Source: Pseudomonadota bacterium
Lineage (GTDB): Bacteria; Pseudomonadota; Gammaproteobacteria; Steroidobacterales; Steroidobacteraceae
Length of the DNA stretch: 64,000 nucleotides
Reading direction: 5' to 3'
Assembly: GCA_023391815.1 (NCBI GenBank)
Contig: JAEWAF010000132.1
Span: forward strand, 1-64,000
Numbering within the stretch: the first letter of the stretch is position 1; every line of letters begins with the position of its first letter. The notes under the pieces were generated by a model. It had not been told where the DNA came from. It worked only from the letters and a program-made list of their open reading frames with translations, and did not search any database. The translations under genes and the position numbers were made by a program. Below, one piece after another: positions 16,154-23,419 of the stretch.

Positions 16154-17254
16154 GTGAAAAAACTGTCAGCCGCGGCCCTAGTGCTCGCCGGCCTCGTCCA
16201 CGGCGTGCCCATGGCACACGCCGACGACGATGGGCAACTGTACGGCTTGCTCCGCTCCCGCGACCTCACTCCGTTCGGCTTCTTGCGCCTGGACATGCGA
16301 CCGGCGCATGCGGTGTCGATCGAGCCCGGCAAGTGGGCGTTCGAGGCCGAACTGGGTTATCAGAACACCTGGGCGCTGAGCCCGAAGGTCGAGCAGTACT
16401 TCAAGTCGCAGGAATCCCGCGGCCGGCGCGACATCGGTCCGGAGGAACTGCAAGCCATTCGCGATCTGCCGGGCGAGAACTATCTGGTGGACATGGAGCT
16501 GGCGCTGCTCGATCTGACCTTCCATTACAAGTTCTCCGATGTGTGGACCGCATACATCATCGCGAGCGGCGTGTCGTATCAGGGCGGCTTTCTCGACAGC
16601 GGCATCGAAGGCTTTCACGACGCCTTCGGTTTCAGCACGTTCGGCCGGCCGGCGGTGACTCGAAACCAGGTGAATCTGATTTATGACTTGAAGTCGACGC
16701 AGTACGCGAGCCTGGAGCCGCCGACCGACGGTGGCGTGCTCGATCCGACGTTTGGATTGCGCTATTCCGGGTGGAATCTGCCGGGGCGTTGGAATCTCTC
16801 GACGGAGATCGCGGTGAAGGTGCCGGTCGCGGGCCGTCGCGAGTTGCTCTCCACCGGTCGCACGGATTACGGTGTGCAGGCGTCGTTACAGCGCAAGGGC
16901 CGGCACCATGCGTTCTATCTGGACCTCGCGGCGGTTTACTACGACGGCTCGACCCAGGTGTCGCCGCAGGATCCCCAGATCATCCCGACCGCGATCGTCG
17001 GTTACGAGCTCATGCTGACCCGGCGCACCAACCTCAACGTGCAGGCCTACATCAGCCAGAGCGTGTATTCGCACGAGCAGACCGATCTCGAGGAACTGCT
17101 CGGCGCGAAGTATCAGTACAGCATCGGCATCCGGCACCGTCGTGAGAACCTGCTGTTCACGTTCGGCATCACCGAGAATCTGCAGAACATCAATAACACT
17201 CCGGATATCGGTTTCCAGGTCGGTTTTGCCTGGGTGCCGCTGTTGGCCCGGTGA
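16154..17254 (+). CDS. DUF3187 family probable outer-membrane protein
   Basis: A 366-residue exported protein of the DUF3187 family. A GTG start at 16154, preceded by AAGGAA, gives a signal peptide (K-K-L, a hydrophobic core, then A-H-A before D-D-D). The rest alternates short aromatic and polar strands (W-N-L-P-G-R-W-N-L-S and similar), ending with F-A-W-V-P-L-L-A-R, as expected for a beta-barrel. The family has no established function. Gene callers that use only ATG would start 75 bases too far upstream. A hairpin sits in its leader, and a terminator-like hairpin follows it at 17281. Confidence 0.8.
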   Translation: MKKLSAAALVLAGLVHGVPMAHADDDGQLYGLLRSRDLTPFGFLRLDMRPAHAVSIEPGKWAFEAELGYQNTWALSPKVEQYFKSQESRGRRDIGPEELQAIRDLPGENYLVDMELALLDLTFHYKFSDVWTAYIIASGVSYQGGFLDSGIEGFHDAFGFSTFGRPAVTRNQVNLIYDLKSTQYASLEPPTDGGVLDPTFGLRYSGWNLPGRWNLSTEIAVKVPVAGRRELLSTGRTDYGVQASLQRKGRHHAFYLDLAAVYYDGSTQVSPQDPQIIPTAIVGYELMLTRRTNLNVQAYISQSVYSHEQTDLEELLGAKYQYSIGIRHRRENLLFTFGITENLQNINNTPDIGFQVGFAWVPLLAR

Positions 17255-17280
17255 TCCCGTTCGCCTGACATTCTTCCGAA

Positions 17281-17304
17281 GGCCGGTGTCGTGCGACGCC
17301 GGCC
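17281..17304 (+). terminator. Probable intrinsic terminator after the DUF3187 gene
   Basis: A GC-rich inverted repeat pairs 17281-17291 with 17294-17304 (11 positions, one G-T pair) and leaves almost no loop, so the real stem is about 10 bp. The downstream tract is only weakly T-rich (CCTTGT). It lies 27 bp past the stop codon, in the right place to insulate the next operon. Confidence 0.45.
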
Positions 17305-17326
17305 CCTTGTGGAGTGCGGCCCGGTA

Positions 17327-17372
17327 TGTCAGATTTGTAACCGAGTCCGGGAGAAATGTTAGGTTACTGACA
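17327..17372. promoter_or_regulatory. Extended dyad in front of the D-amino-acid salvage operon
   Basis: The left part reads TGTCAG at 17327-17332, then GTAACC at 17337-17342. The right part, GGTTACTGACA at 17362-17372, is the reverse complement of TGTCAG joined to TAACC. The arms thus match apart from a few extra bases on the left. The dyad ends 14 bp before the ATG of the first operon gene, close to where transcription should begin. The RpiR regulator that ends the operon is the natural candidate ligand; this is inference from position. Confidence 0.5.
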
Positions 17373-17386
17373 GCTGGGAGAGGGAC

Positions 17387-18796
17387 ATGGGGGCGAAATG
17401 GTCTGCCGGGATCATGGCAATGGCGCTGCTGGCTAGCTCGGTCGCGTACGCCGATGCCATCGACGATTTCGTGAATAGCGAATTGGCGAGGCAGAAGGTG
17501 CCGGGGGTGGCGGTCGGCATCATGAAGCACGGGCAGCTGGTGCGAACGGGCGGTTACGGTCTCGCGAACATCGAGCACAGCGTCCCCGTGCATGCGGACA
17601 CGGTGTTTCAGTCGGGCTCCATCGGCAAGCAGTTCACTGCCGTGGCGGTGATGACGCTGGTCGAGGATGGCAAGATCAAGCTGGACGAATCCATTCGTAC
17701 CTATCTGCCCAAGGCGCCGAAGACCTGGCAGCCCATCACCGTACGTCACATGCTCACCCATACCTCGGGCATCGGCGGCGATCCGGGGCTCGATCTGCGC
17801 AAGGACTACAGCGATGACGAATTGCTGGAAGTGATCTACAAGGTGAAGCTCGATTTCGCGCCGGGCGAGCGCTGGAGTTACAGCAATACTGCTTATGCCA
17901 CGCTCGGCCTGATGATCCATAAAGTCACCGGCGATCAAACTTACGGCGATGTCCTTGCGAAGCGCGTGTTCGGGCCGTTGCACATGACGACGGCGCGAGT
18001 CATCAGCGATCGCGACATCGTGCCGAATCGCGCGGCCGGATACGAGATGACGAAGCAGGGGCTCAAGAATCAGGAGTGGGTGGCGCCTACCGGCAACTCC
18101 ACCGCCGACGGCTCGCTGTATCTCACAGTGCTCGACTATGCGAAGTGGGACGCGGGACTGCGTGAACGCAAATTGCTCAAGCCTGAATCCTGGGCCGAAG
18201 TTTACCGGCCGGTGAAATTGAACAGCGGCAAGACTTATCCGTATGGATTCGGCTGGTCGCTGGAAAAGACACCCGGTGAGCGCGGTGCCTATCAGCACGG
18301 CGGCGCATGGCAAGGCTTCCGGACGTTCTTCATTCGCTATCTCGACGACGAGATCTCCGTCGTGGTGCTGACCAACAGTGCGTCCGCCGAGCCTGAAATC
18401 ATTGCGCGCGGTGTCGCGGCCCGGTTCGAGCCGAAGCTGAAATTGCCGAACGCCGCGCCCATCGACGAGAGCGATCCGGCGATTTCGCAGCGCCTGCGTC
18501 GGCTGATCGACGAGCTGGTCGCGGGCAAGCCGTCAGTCCAGGAATATTCGATGGCGCCGGACATGGTGGCTCGTTATGGCGAGTACTTCGGCGAGCGGCT
18601 GCGCGCCCAGGGCAAGCTTCAGGAGTTGCGACTGTTCCGTCGCAACGAGCGCGGCAACGACACGGTGTACGACTACCGTGCGCGCTTCGAAAACGGGCTC
18701 ATGGATGTGTTGCTTGCGATCGACCCGAATAGCAAGGTCGCACTGCTGTTGTTCAGCCCGGTGGAGCAGTGGGACGAGCCGCTGTCGCCGCTGTAA
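17387..18796 (+). CDS. Exported serine hydrolase, beta-lactamase/DD-peptidase family
   Basis: A 469-residue protein with a signal peptide (hydrophobic core to about residue 22, A-Y-A-D) and a class C beta-lactamase-like domain. Active-site motifs are S78-I-G-K81 (S-x-x-K), Y165-S-N167 (Y-x-N) and an H-G-G segment about residue 304 in place of K-T-G. The C-terminal 100 residues form the extra domain common in such proteins. The family includes D-aminopeptidases, DD-peptidases and esterases rather than true lactamases. Lying first in an operon with a D-aminoacylase and a DgcN-like gene suggests it releases D-amino acids or D-peptides outside the cytoplasm. Start preceded by GAGAGGG. Confidence 0.85.
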   Translation: MGAKWSAGIMAMALLASSVAYADAIDDFVNSELARQKVPGVAVGIMKHGQLVRTGGYGLANIEHSVPVHADTVFQSGSIGKQFTAVAVMTLVEDGKIKLDESIRTYLPKAPKTWQPITVRHMLTHTSGIGGDPGLDLRKDYSDDELLEVIYKVKLDFAPGERWSYSNTAYATLGLMIHKVTGDQTYGDVLAKRVFGPLHMTTARVISDRDIVPNRAAGYEMTKQGLKNQEWVAPTGNSTADGSLYLTVLDYAKWDAGLRERKLLKPESWAEVYRPVKLNSGKTYPYGFGWSLEKTPGERGAYQHGGAWQGFRTFFIRYLDDEISVVVLTNSASAEPEIIARGVAARFEPKLKLPNAAPIDESDPAISQRLRRLIDELVAGKPSVQEYSMAPDMVARYGEYFGERLRAQGKLQELRLFRRNERGNDTVYDYRARFENGLMDVLLAIDPNSKVALLLFSPVEQWDEPLSPL

Positions 18797-18828
18797 TCGA
18801 CCGTCACGATAACCATTCCGGGAGTGTC

Positions 18829-20397
18829 ATGAGCATTACCGCCCGATCCAGAAGCCTCATCGCCGGTAGCGTGCTGATGTTGCTCGCGTCCGCCGCGAGT
18901 GTGGCGCAGGACTCGACGTTGATCACGAATGCACGAGTCATAGACGGCACGGGTACGCCCGCGCAGCGTGTATCTGTACGCATCAGCGGCGAGAAGATCA
19001 CTGCCGTCGGTGAGTTGAAGCCGCTGGCGAAGGAAACGGTGGTCGACGCCAAGGGCCTGGTGCTCGCGCCCGGTTTCATCGATTCGCACAGCCATCACGA
19101 CGGTGGCATCTTCGAGCGGCGCGATGCCCCGGAGGTCGTCAGCCAGGGCATCACCACGATCATCGTCGGCCAGGACGGTGCGTCGTCCATGCCGCTCGGA
19201 GATTTTTTCAGCAAGCTGCAAACCACGCCGGCGAGCGTCAACGTCGGTTCGTACGTGGGTCACAACTCGCTGCGCGACGAAGTGATGGGGCAGGATTACA
19301 AGCGCGCCGCGACCGATGCCGAAATAAAGAAAATGCTCCAGCTGCTCGAGCGGGATATGGGCGCGGGCGCGCTGGGCCTGTCGACGGGTCTGGAATACGA
19401 GCCCAGCGTGTACTCCGATCCGAGCGAGGTGGTGACGTTGGCGAAGGCGGCTGCTCGCTTCGGCGGCCGATACATCAGCCACATGCGCAGCGAGGACGTG
19501 AAGATCGATGCGTCCATCGACGAGTTGGTCAACATCGGCGCGCAAACCTGCATGCCGGTGCAGATCTCACATTTCAAGCTCGCGATCCGCAGCCGCTGGG
19601 GCGACGCGCCGGAGGTGCTGAAGAAGCTGGACGCGGCGCGTGCTCGCGGGATCGACGTGACGGCCGACATCTATCCTTATGAGTATTGGCAATCGACGCT
19701 GCGCATTCTGTTCCCGGATCGCAATTACAAAGATCGCGCGCAAGCCGAGAACGTGTTGAAGACCATCGCCGCGCCGGAGGACGTGATCCTCTCGGAGTTC
19801 CAGGCCGAGCCGGCGCTGGTCGGCAAGAGCATTCGCGACATCGCGGCCGCGCGCAAGACCGATCCGGCGACCACCTTGATGGCGTTGATCGATGAGTCGA
19901 TCAACTTCAAGGGCGGCGGCCCCGAGGGCGGGCGCGAAATGATCATCGGCAAGTCGATGAGCGAAGAGGACATCGCGAAGCTCATGGCGTGGGAGCAAAC
20001 CAACATCAGTTCCGACGGCATGATGGGCGATGCCCATCCGCGCGGCGCCGGCGCTTTCACCCGAGTGCTTCGGCAGCACGTCCGTGAGAAAAAGACACTG
20101 ACGCTGGAGCAGGCCATTCACAAGATGAGCGGGCTGACCGCGCAACATCTGGGCCTCCAGGATCGCGGTACGATTCGCGTCGGCGCCGCCGCCGACCTGG
20201 TGCTGTTGAATCCCGACACCGTGGCCGATCGCGCGACGCTCAAAGATCCTTCACAGCTGTCGGTGGGGATCGAGCGCGTGTGGGTGAATGGCCAGCCGGT
20301 CTGGCAGCAAGGCAAGACCACCGCGGCTCATCCCGGCAAGTTGATCAAGCGCGCCGCGAGCGCCAAGCCCTTCACCTGTGCACGAGCGAGTCATTGA
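18829..20397 (+). CDS. N-acyl-D-amino-acid deacylase (D-aminoacylase, amidohydrolase family)
   Basis: A 522-residue zinc amidohydrolase with an apparent signal peptide (residues 1 to about 27). The family signature is strong: P-G-F-I-D-S-H-S-H-H-D near residue 85, the S-T-G-L-E-Y-E-P segment, I-S-H-M-R and Q-I-S-H-F-K metal ligands, and S-S-D-G-M near residue 400, followed by the H-P-R-G-x-G-x-F-x-R-V-L segment typical of D-aminoacylases. It should cleave N-acyl-D-amino acids to the acid and free D-amino acid. The ATG at 18829 follows GGGAG. It lies 32 bp after the serine hydrolase, and its stop overlaps the next start (TGATG). Confidence 0.9.
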   Translation: MSITARSRSLIAGSVLMLLASAASVAQDSTLITNARVIDGTGTPAQRVSVRISGEKITAVGELKPLAKETVVDAKGLVLAPGFIDSHSHHDGGIFERRDAPEVVSQGITTIIVGQDGASSMPLGDFFSKLQTTPASVNVGSYVGHNSLRDEVMGQDYKRAATDAEIKKMLQLLERDMGAGALGLSTGLEYEPSVYSDPSEVVTLAKAAARFGGRYISHMRSEDVKIDASIDELVNIGAQTCMPVQISHFKLAIRSRWGDAPEVLKKLDAARARGIDVTADIYPYEYWQSTLRILFPDRNYKDRAQAENVLKTIAAPEDVILSEFQAEPALVGKSIRDIAAARKTDPATTLMALIDESINFKGGGPEGGREMIIGKSMSEEDIAKLMAWEQTNISSDGMMGDAHPRGAGAFTRVLRQHVREKKTLTLEQAIHKMSGLTAQHLGLQDRGTIRVGAAADLVLLNPDTVADRATLKDPSQLSVGIERVWVNGQPVWQQGKTTAAHPGKLIKRAASAKPFTCARASH

Positions 20398-21425
20398 TGC
20401 AAGCCTCGACGGAAACTCCGGTCCAGCCGCCTTATCTGCTGTTCCTGGCGGATGTCACTGACATTGCCGATGCCAAGACCGCGGCCGGCATCAAACAATG
20501 GCGAGGCGAGCTGTGTGGCGGGCAATTGCGTCTGCCGGGCTGCACGGTCGATCTGGATTTGCCCGATCTCACGGCCGCGCAGGCAGCGGAGCGGGGCATC
20601 AAGACGATGATCATCGGCATCGCGAATGATGGCGGCTTCATCGCGGACCACTGGATCACGTCGATCATCGGCGCGCTCGAAGCGGGGTTGGACGTGGCGT
20701 CCGGACTGCACGAGCGTTTGGGCGACGTGCCGGCCATCGCGGCCGCGGCCAAGCGAACGGGGCGGCAACTCATCGAAGTGCGCCAGCCGGAAAACATCTT
20801 CAAACCGGGCAGCGGTCGGAAGCGCTCCGGCAAGCGCTTGCTCACGGTCGGCACCGACTGCGCCGTCGGCAAGAAATACACCGCGCTCGCGATCGAGAAA
20901 GAACTACGGAAGCGCGGCGTGAAGGCCGATTTTCGTGCCACGGGTCAAACGGGCATTTTCATTTCCGGGCGCGGGGTCGCGATCGATTCCGTGGTGGCGG
21001 ATTTCATTTCGGGCGCCGCCGAGTGGTTGTCGCCGGAGAACGCGCCGGATCATTGGGACGTGGTCGAAGGACAGGGCTCGTTGTTTCATCCGTCCTATGC
21101 GGGCGTGACCTTGGGGCTGATTCATGGCACGCAGCCGGATGCGATGGTGGTCTGTCACGACGCGCGCCGCTCGAAGTTGATGGGCGACTTCGACTACCTC
21201 ATCCCGAGCTTCCAGACCTGCATCGATACCTACGTCGCCGCCGCCCGTCTCACCAATCCGCGGGCGCGGGTGGTCGGAATCAGCCTGAACACGTCGCACC
21301 TCAAAGACGAACGCGACGCTCGCAAGCTGCTGGCGGCCACGGCTCAGGAGACCTCGCTGCCTTGCTGCGACCCGATCCGTTTCGGTGTGGGCGAGATCGT
21401 GGATAATCTGCTGCGTCAAAGTTGA
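20397..21425 (+). CDS. dgcN: DUF1611 protein, DgcN-like D-glutamate N-acetyltransferase
   Basis: A 342-residue DUF1611 protein. It has an N-terminal Rossmann-like domain and a P-loop, G152-T-D-C-A-V-G-K-K160, in the C-terminal half, then E-G-Q-G-S-L-F-H-P-S-Y-A-G-V-T. Members of this family have been described as DgcN, which N-acetylates D-glutamate so that DgcA can racemise it. No DgcA-like enolase-superfamily gene is next to it, so the symbol is tentative. The start codon overlaps the preceding stop, so it is coupled to the D-aminoacylase. That pairing supports a D-amino-acid role. The frame is open further upstream, but that part overlaps the aminoacylase. Confidence 0.75.
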   Translation: MQASTETPVQPPYLLFLADVTDIADAKTAAGIKQWRGELCGGQLRLPGCTVDLDLPDLTAAQAAERGIKTMIIGIANDGGFIADHWITSIIGALEAGLDVASGLHERLGDVPAIAAAAKRTGRQLIEVRQPENIFKPGSGRKRSGKRLLTVGTDCAVGKKYTALAIEKELRKRGVKADFRATGQTGIFISGRGVAIDSVVADFISGAAEWLSPENAPDHWDVVEGQGSLFHPSYAGVTLGLIHGTQPDAMVVCHDARRSKLMGDFDYLIPSFQTCIDTYVAAARLTNPRARVVGISLNTSHLKDERDARKLLAATAQETSLPCCDPIRFGVGEIVDNLLRQS

Positions 21426-21437
21426 CCCAGGCAGGTC

Positions 21438-22331
21438 ATGGCCGCCCCCAAGCAGGATCTGTTCGCCAAGCTCGAGGCCCGGCTGGAGCAATTCACGCCG
21501 GCCGAACGGCAGATCGCCAATCACATGCTCGGCCATCGCAACGAGCTGCCGTTCGAAACGGCGGACTCGCTGGCGAAGAAGCTGGGCGTGAGCGCGGTGA
21601 CCGTCGGTCGCTTCTGTCGATTGCTGGGTTACAAGCATTTCCGCGCCATCAAGGAGGAAATGCGCAAAGGCAGCACGGGCAGCGCGCCCTGGCTGGTCGG
21701 CGATCAACTGGCGCAGTACATGGATCGTTTCGGCGACCAGGATCAATTGCGTCGCAGCCTCGAGATGGAGATGGCTGCGCTGGTCGAGGTGTACGGCATG
21801 GTCGACACCCCGGCCTGGAAGGCTGCCACGAACCTCATCGTGAAATCGGAGCAGGTGCAGATTGCCGGTTTTCAAACCGAGCGCGGCCTCGCCTTGCTGC
21901 TCGCGAACCTGCTTCAGTATGTGAGAGAAGGCGTGCAGCTGGTCGACATGGCGGCCGGCAATTACAGCGACGTGTTCGCCACTCAAGTCAGATCGCGCTG
22001 TCTGATCCTGCTCGACATGCGCCGCTATTCACGTCAATCGCTGCTGCTCGCCGAACGCGCGGCGAGCCAGTCGATTCCGCTGATCATCATCACGGACAAG
22101 TACTGCGATTGGGGTCGGCGCTACACCCAACACCTGTTCGCGCTGCCCTCCGAAAGCGGGCAGTTCTGGAGCTCGTCGGTGGCCATGAACTGCTTCATCA
22201 ACCTGCTGGTCGCGAGCGTCGTCGCTCGTTCGGGCAAGGCGGTCGAGAAACACCTCGAACAGCTTTCGGAGCTGTACGAGCATTTCACTGGATTCGTCAG
22301 TCCGGGGAAGGGACGCAAGAGCCCGCGTTAG
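21438..22331 (+). CDS. MurR/RpiR family transcriptional regulator
   Basis: A 297-residue regulator. Residues about 8-80 form the RpiR helix-turn-helix (T-P-A-E-R-Q-I-A-N-H-M, then L-G-V-S-A-V-T-V-G-R-F-C-R-L-L-G-Y). The rest resembles a SIS domain, the sugar-phosphate or ligand-binding part. It begins 12 bp after the DgcN-like gene and is the last gene of the operon. RpiR regulators of amino-sugar and cell-wall recycling genes are well known, so sensing a product of D-amino-acid or muropeptide breakdown is reasonable but inferred. The dyad at 17327-17372 is its likeliest target. Confidence 0.86.
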   Translation: MAAPKQDLFAKLEARLEQFTPAERQIANHMLGHRNELPFETADSLAKKLGVSAVTVGRFCRLLGYKHFRAIKEEMRKGSTGSAPWLVGDQLAQYMDRFGDQDQLRRSLEMEMAALVEVYGMVDTPAWKAATNLIVKSEQVQIAGFQTERGLALLLANLLQYVREGVQLVDMAAGNYSDVFATQVRSRCLILLDMRRYSRQSLLLAERAASQSIPLIIITDKYCDWGRRYTQHLFALPSESGQFWSSSVAMNCFINLLVASVVARSGKAVEKHLEQLSELYEHFTGFVSPGKGRKSPR

Positions 22332-22416
22332 CGCAGCTCGAGTTGTCGGCATAGCACGCACAAGCAGGGCGCGAGGCTTGCGGCAGTGGTGAGGGGGTGC
22401 TATCTAGCCGCCCCTC

Positions 22417-23067
22417 ATGACTCAGCTCAGTTCCGAATCCGTCGTCGCCGCCGGGCCGTTCAGCGCCTGGCTGCGGCAAATGCGTGGCTCATTGTTGAGC
22501 AACGAAGGCATGGACGTGCCTTGCGGGGATTGCGTTGGGTGCTGCGTCTCCGGCTACTCGGTGCAGCTGCGGCCCGAGGATCACAAGGCAGCGGCACGCA
22601 TTCCCGCGAGCTTTATCGTGAGTGCACCGGGCTTTGCGAAGGGGCATCTCACGGTCGCGCCGTTATCGAATGGGCTGTGCCCCATGCTCGACGACGGCAA
22701 GTGCTCCATCTATTCCGTCCGCCCGCAGACCTGTCACGATTACGACTGCCGCATCTTCGCGGCGGCGGGCATCGATGCCGGCGAGGGCAAGACCGTCATC
22801 AACAAGCGCGTGCACGAATGGCGCTTCTCCTATCCAGAGCGCACTGATGAACTGGAGCACGCCGCTGTTCGCGCGGCGGCGGCGTTCATTCGCGATCGCC
22901 GCGACAGCTTCACCGTTCGCGTGCCCGCCGGCCCGATGGGGATCGCGGTGTTCGCGATCAAAGCGTACGAAGTGTTTCTCGATCCCACGATCGGCGCCAA
23001 GAGCGACGCCGATGTCGCGCGCGCCATCATCGATGCAGTTCGCGCATTCGATGCGAGCGGCGGATAG
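22417..23067 (+). CDS. YkgJ-type cysteine cluster protein
   Basis: A 216-residue protein with the spaced cysteine motif C-G-D-C-V-G-C-C near residue 36, a second C-P-M-L near 89, and C-S-I-Y-x-x-R-P-x-x-C with a following D-Y-D-C. This is the family pattern (UPF0153/YkgJ), thought to bind zinc or an Fe-S cluster. No enzymatic role is established. The gene converges on the small Cys-rich lipoprotein gene; their stops are 4 bp apart. Confidence 0.8.
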   Translation: MTQLSSESVVAAGPFSAWLRQMRGSLLSNEGMDVPCGDCVGCCVSGYSVQLRPEDHKAAARIPASFIVSAPGFAKGHLTVAPLSNGLCPMLDDGKCSIYSVRPQTCHDYDCRIFAAAGIDAGEGKTVINKRVHEWRFSYPERTDELEHAAVRAAAAFIRDRRDSFTVRVPAGPMGIAVFAIKAYEVFLDPTIGAKSDADVARAIIDAVRAFDASGG

Positions 23068-23071
23068 TCCG

Positions 23072-23386
23072 TTACCTGCACTCCGGTGGCATGGCGGCAC
23101 ATCGGGCGATGCACATGCCGTACTGTCCTGTTTCCATCCCCGCGGTTTCACAACCCGGCGGCCGCGCGTTGGCTGGGCTTGCCTGGCAATGGGCGGTCGC
23201 GGCACGGGCCGTCGCGTCTTCGTGAGCGCACGTGTGCATGCATAGGCCATAGTTCTCGGGATATTGCATGCACTGAATCGGCCTGCCGGTGGGCTTGGTT
23301 CGCACGGAGGGTGACGAGCCAGGGCTGCCGGCTGCCGCGCAACCTGCGAGACAGGCGGAGGCGAGTAGCGCGATGAGTTTGTTCAT
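23072..23386 (-). CDS. Small Cys-rich lipoprotein with an internal duplication
   Basis: A 104-residue protein with a lipoprotein signal (lipobox L-A-G-C, C16). The mature part carries eight further cysteines in two similar halves. The first has C39, then Y-G-L-C49-x3-C53 and C67. The second has C79, then Y-G-M-C92-x3-C96 and C103. The repeated C-x3-C after Y-G looks like an ancient duplication, and disulfides are expected in the periplasm. I do not recognise a family. The start is supported by AGGAAG upstream. Confidence 0.7.
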   Translation of the reverse strand: MNKLIALLASACLAGCAAAGSPGSSPSVRTKPTGRPIQCMQYPENYGLCMHTCAHEDATARAATAHCQASPANARPPGCETAGMETGQYGMCIARCAAMPPECR

Positions 23387-23419
23387 GGCTGCTTCCTGCA
23401 GTTCGCGATGAATTCGAGT

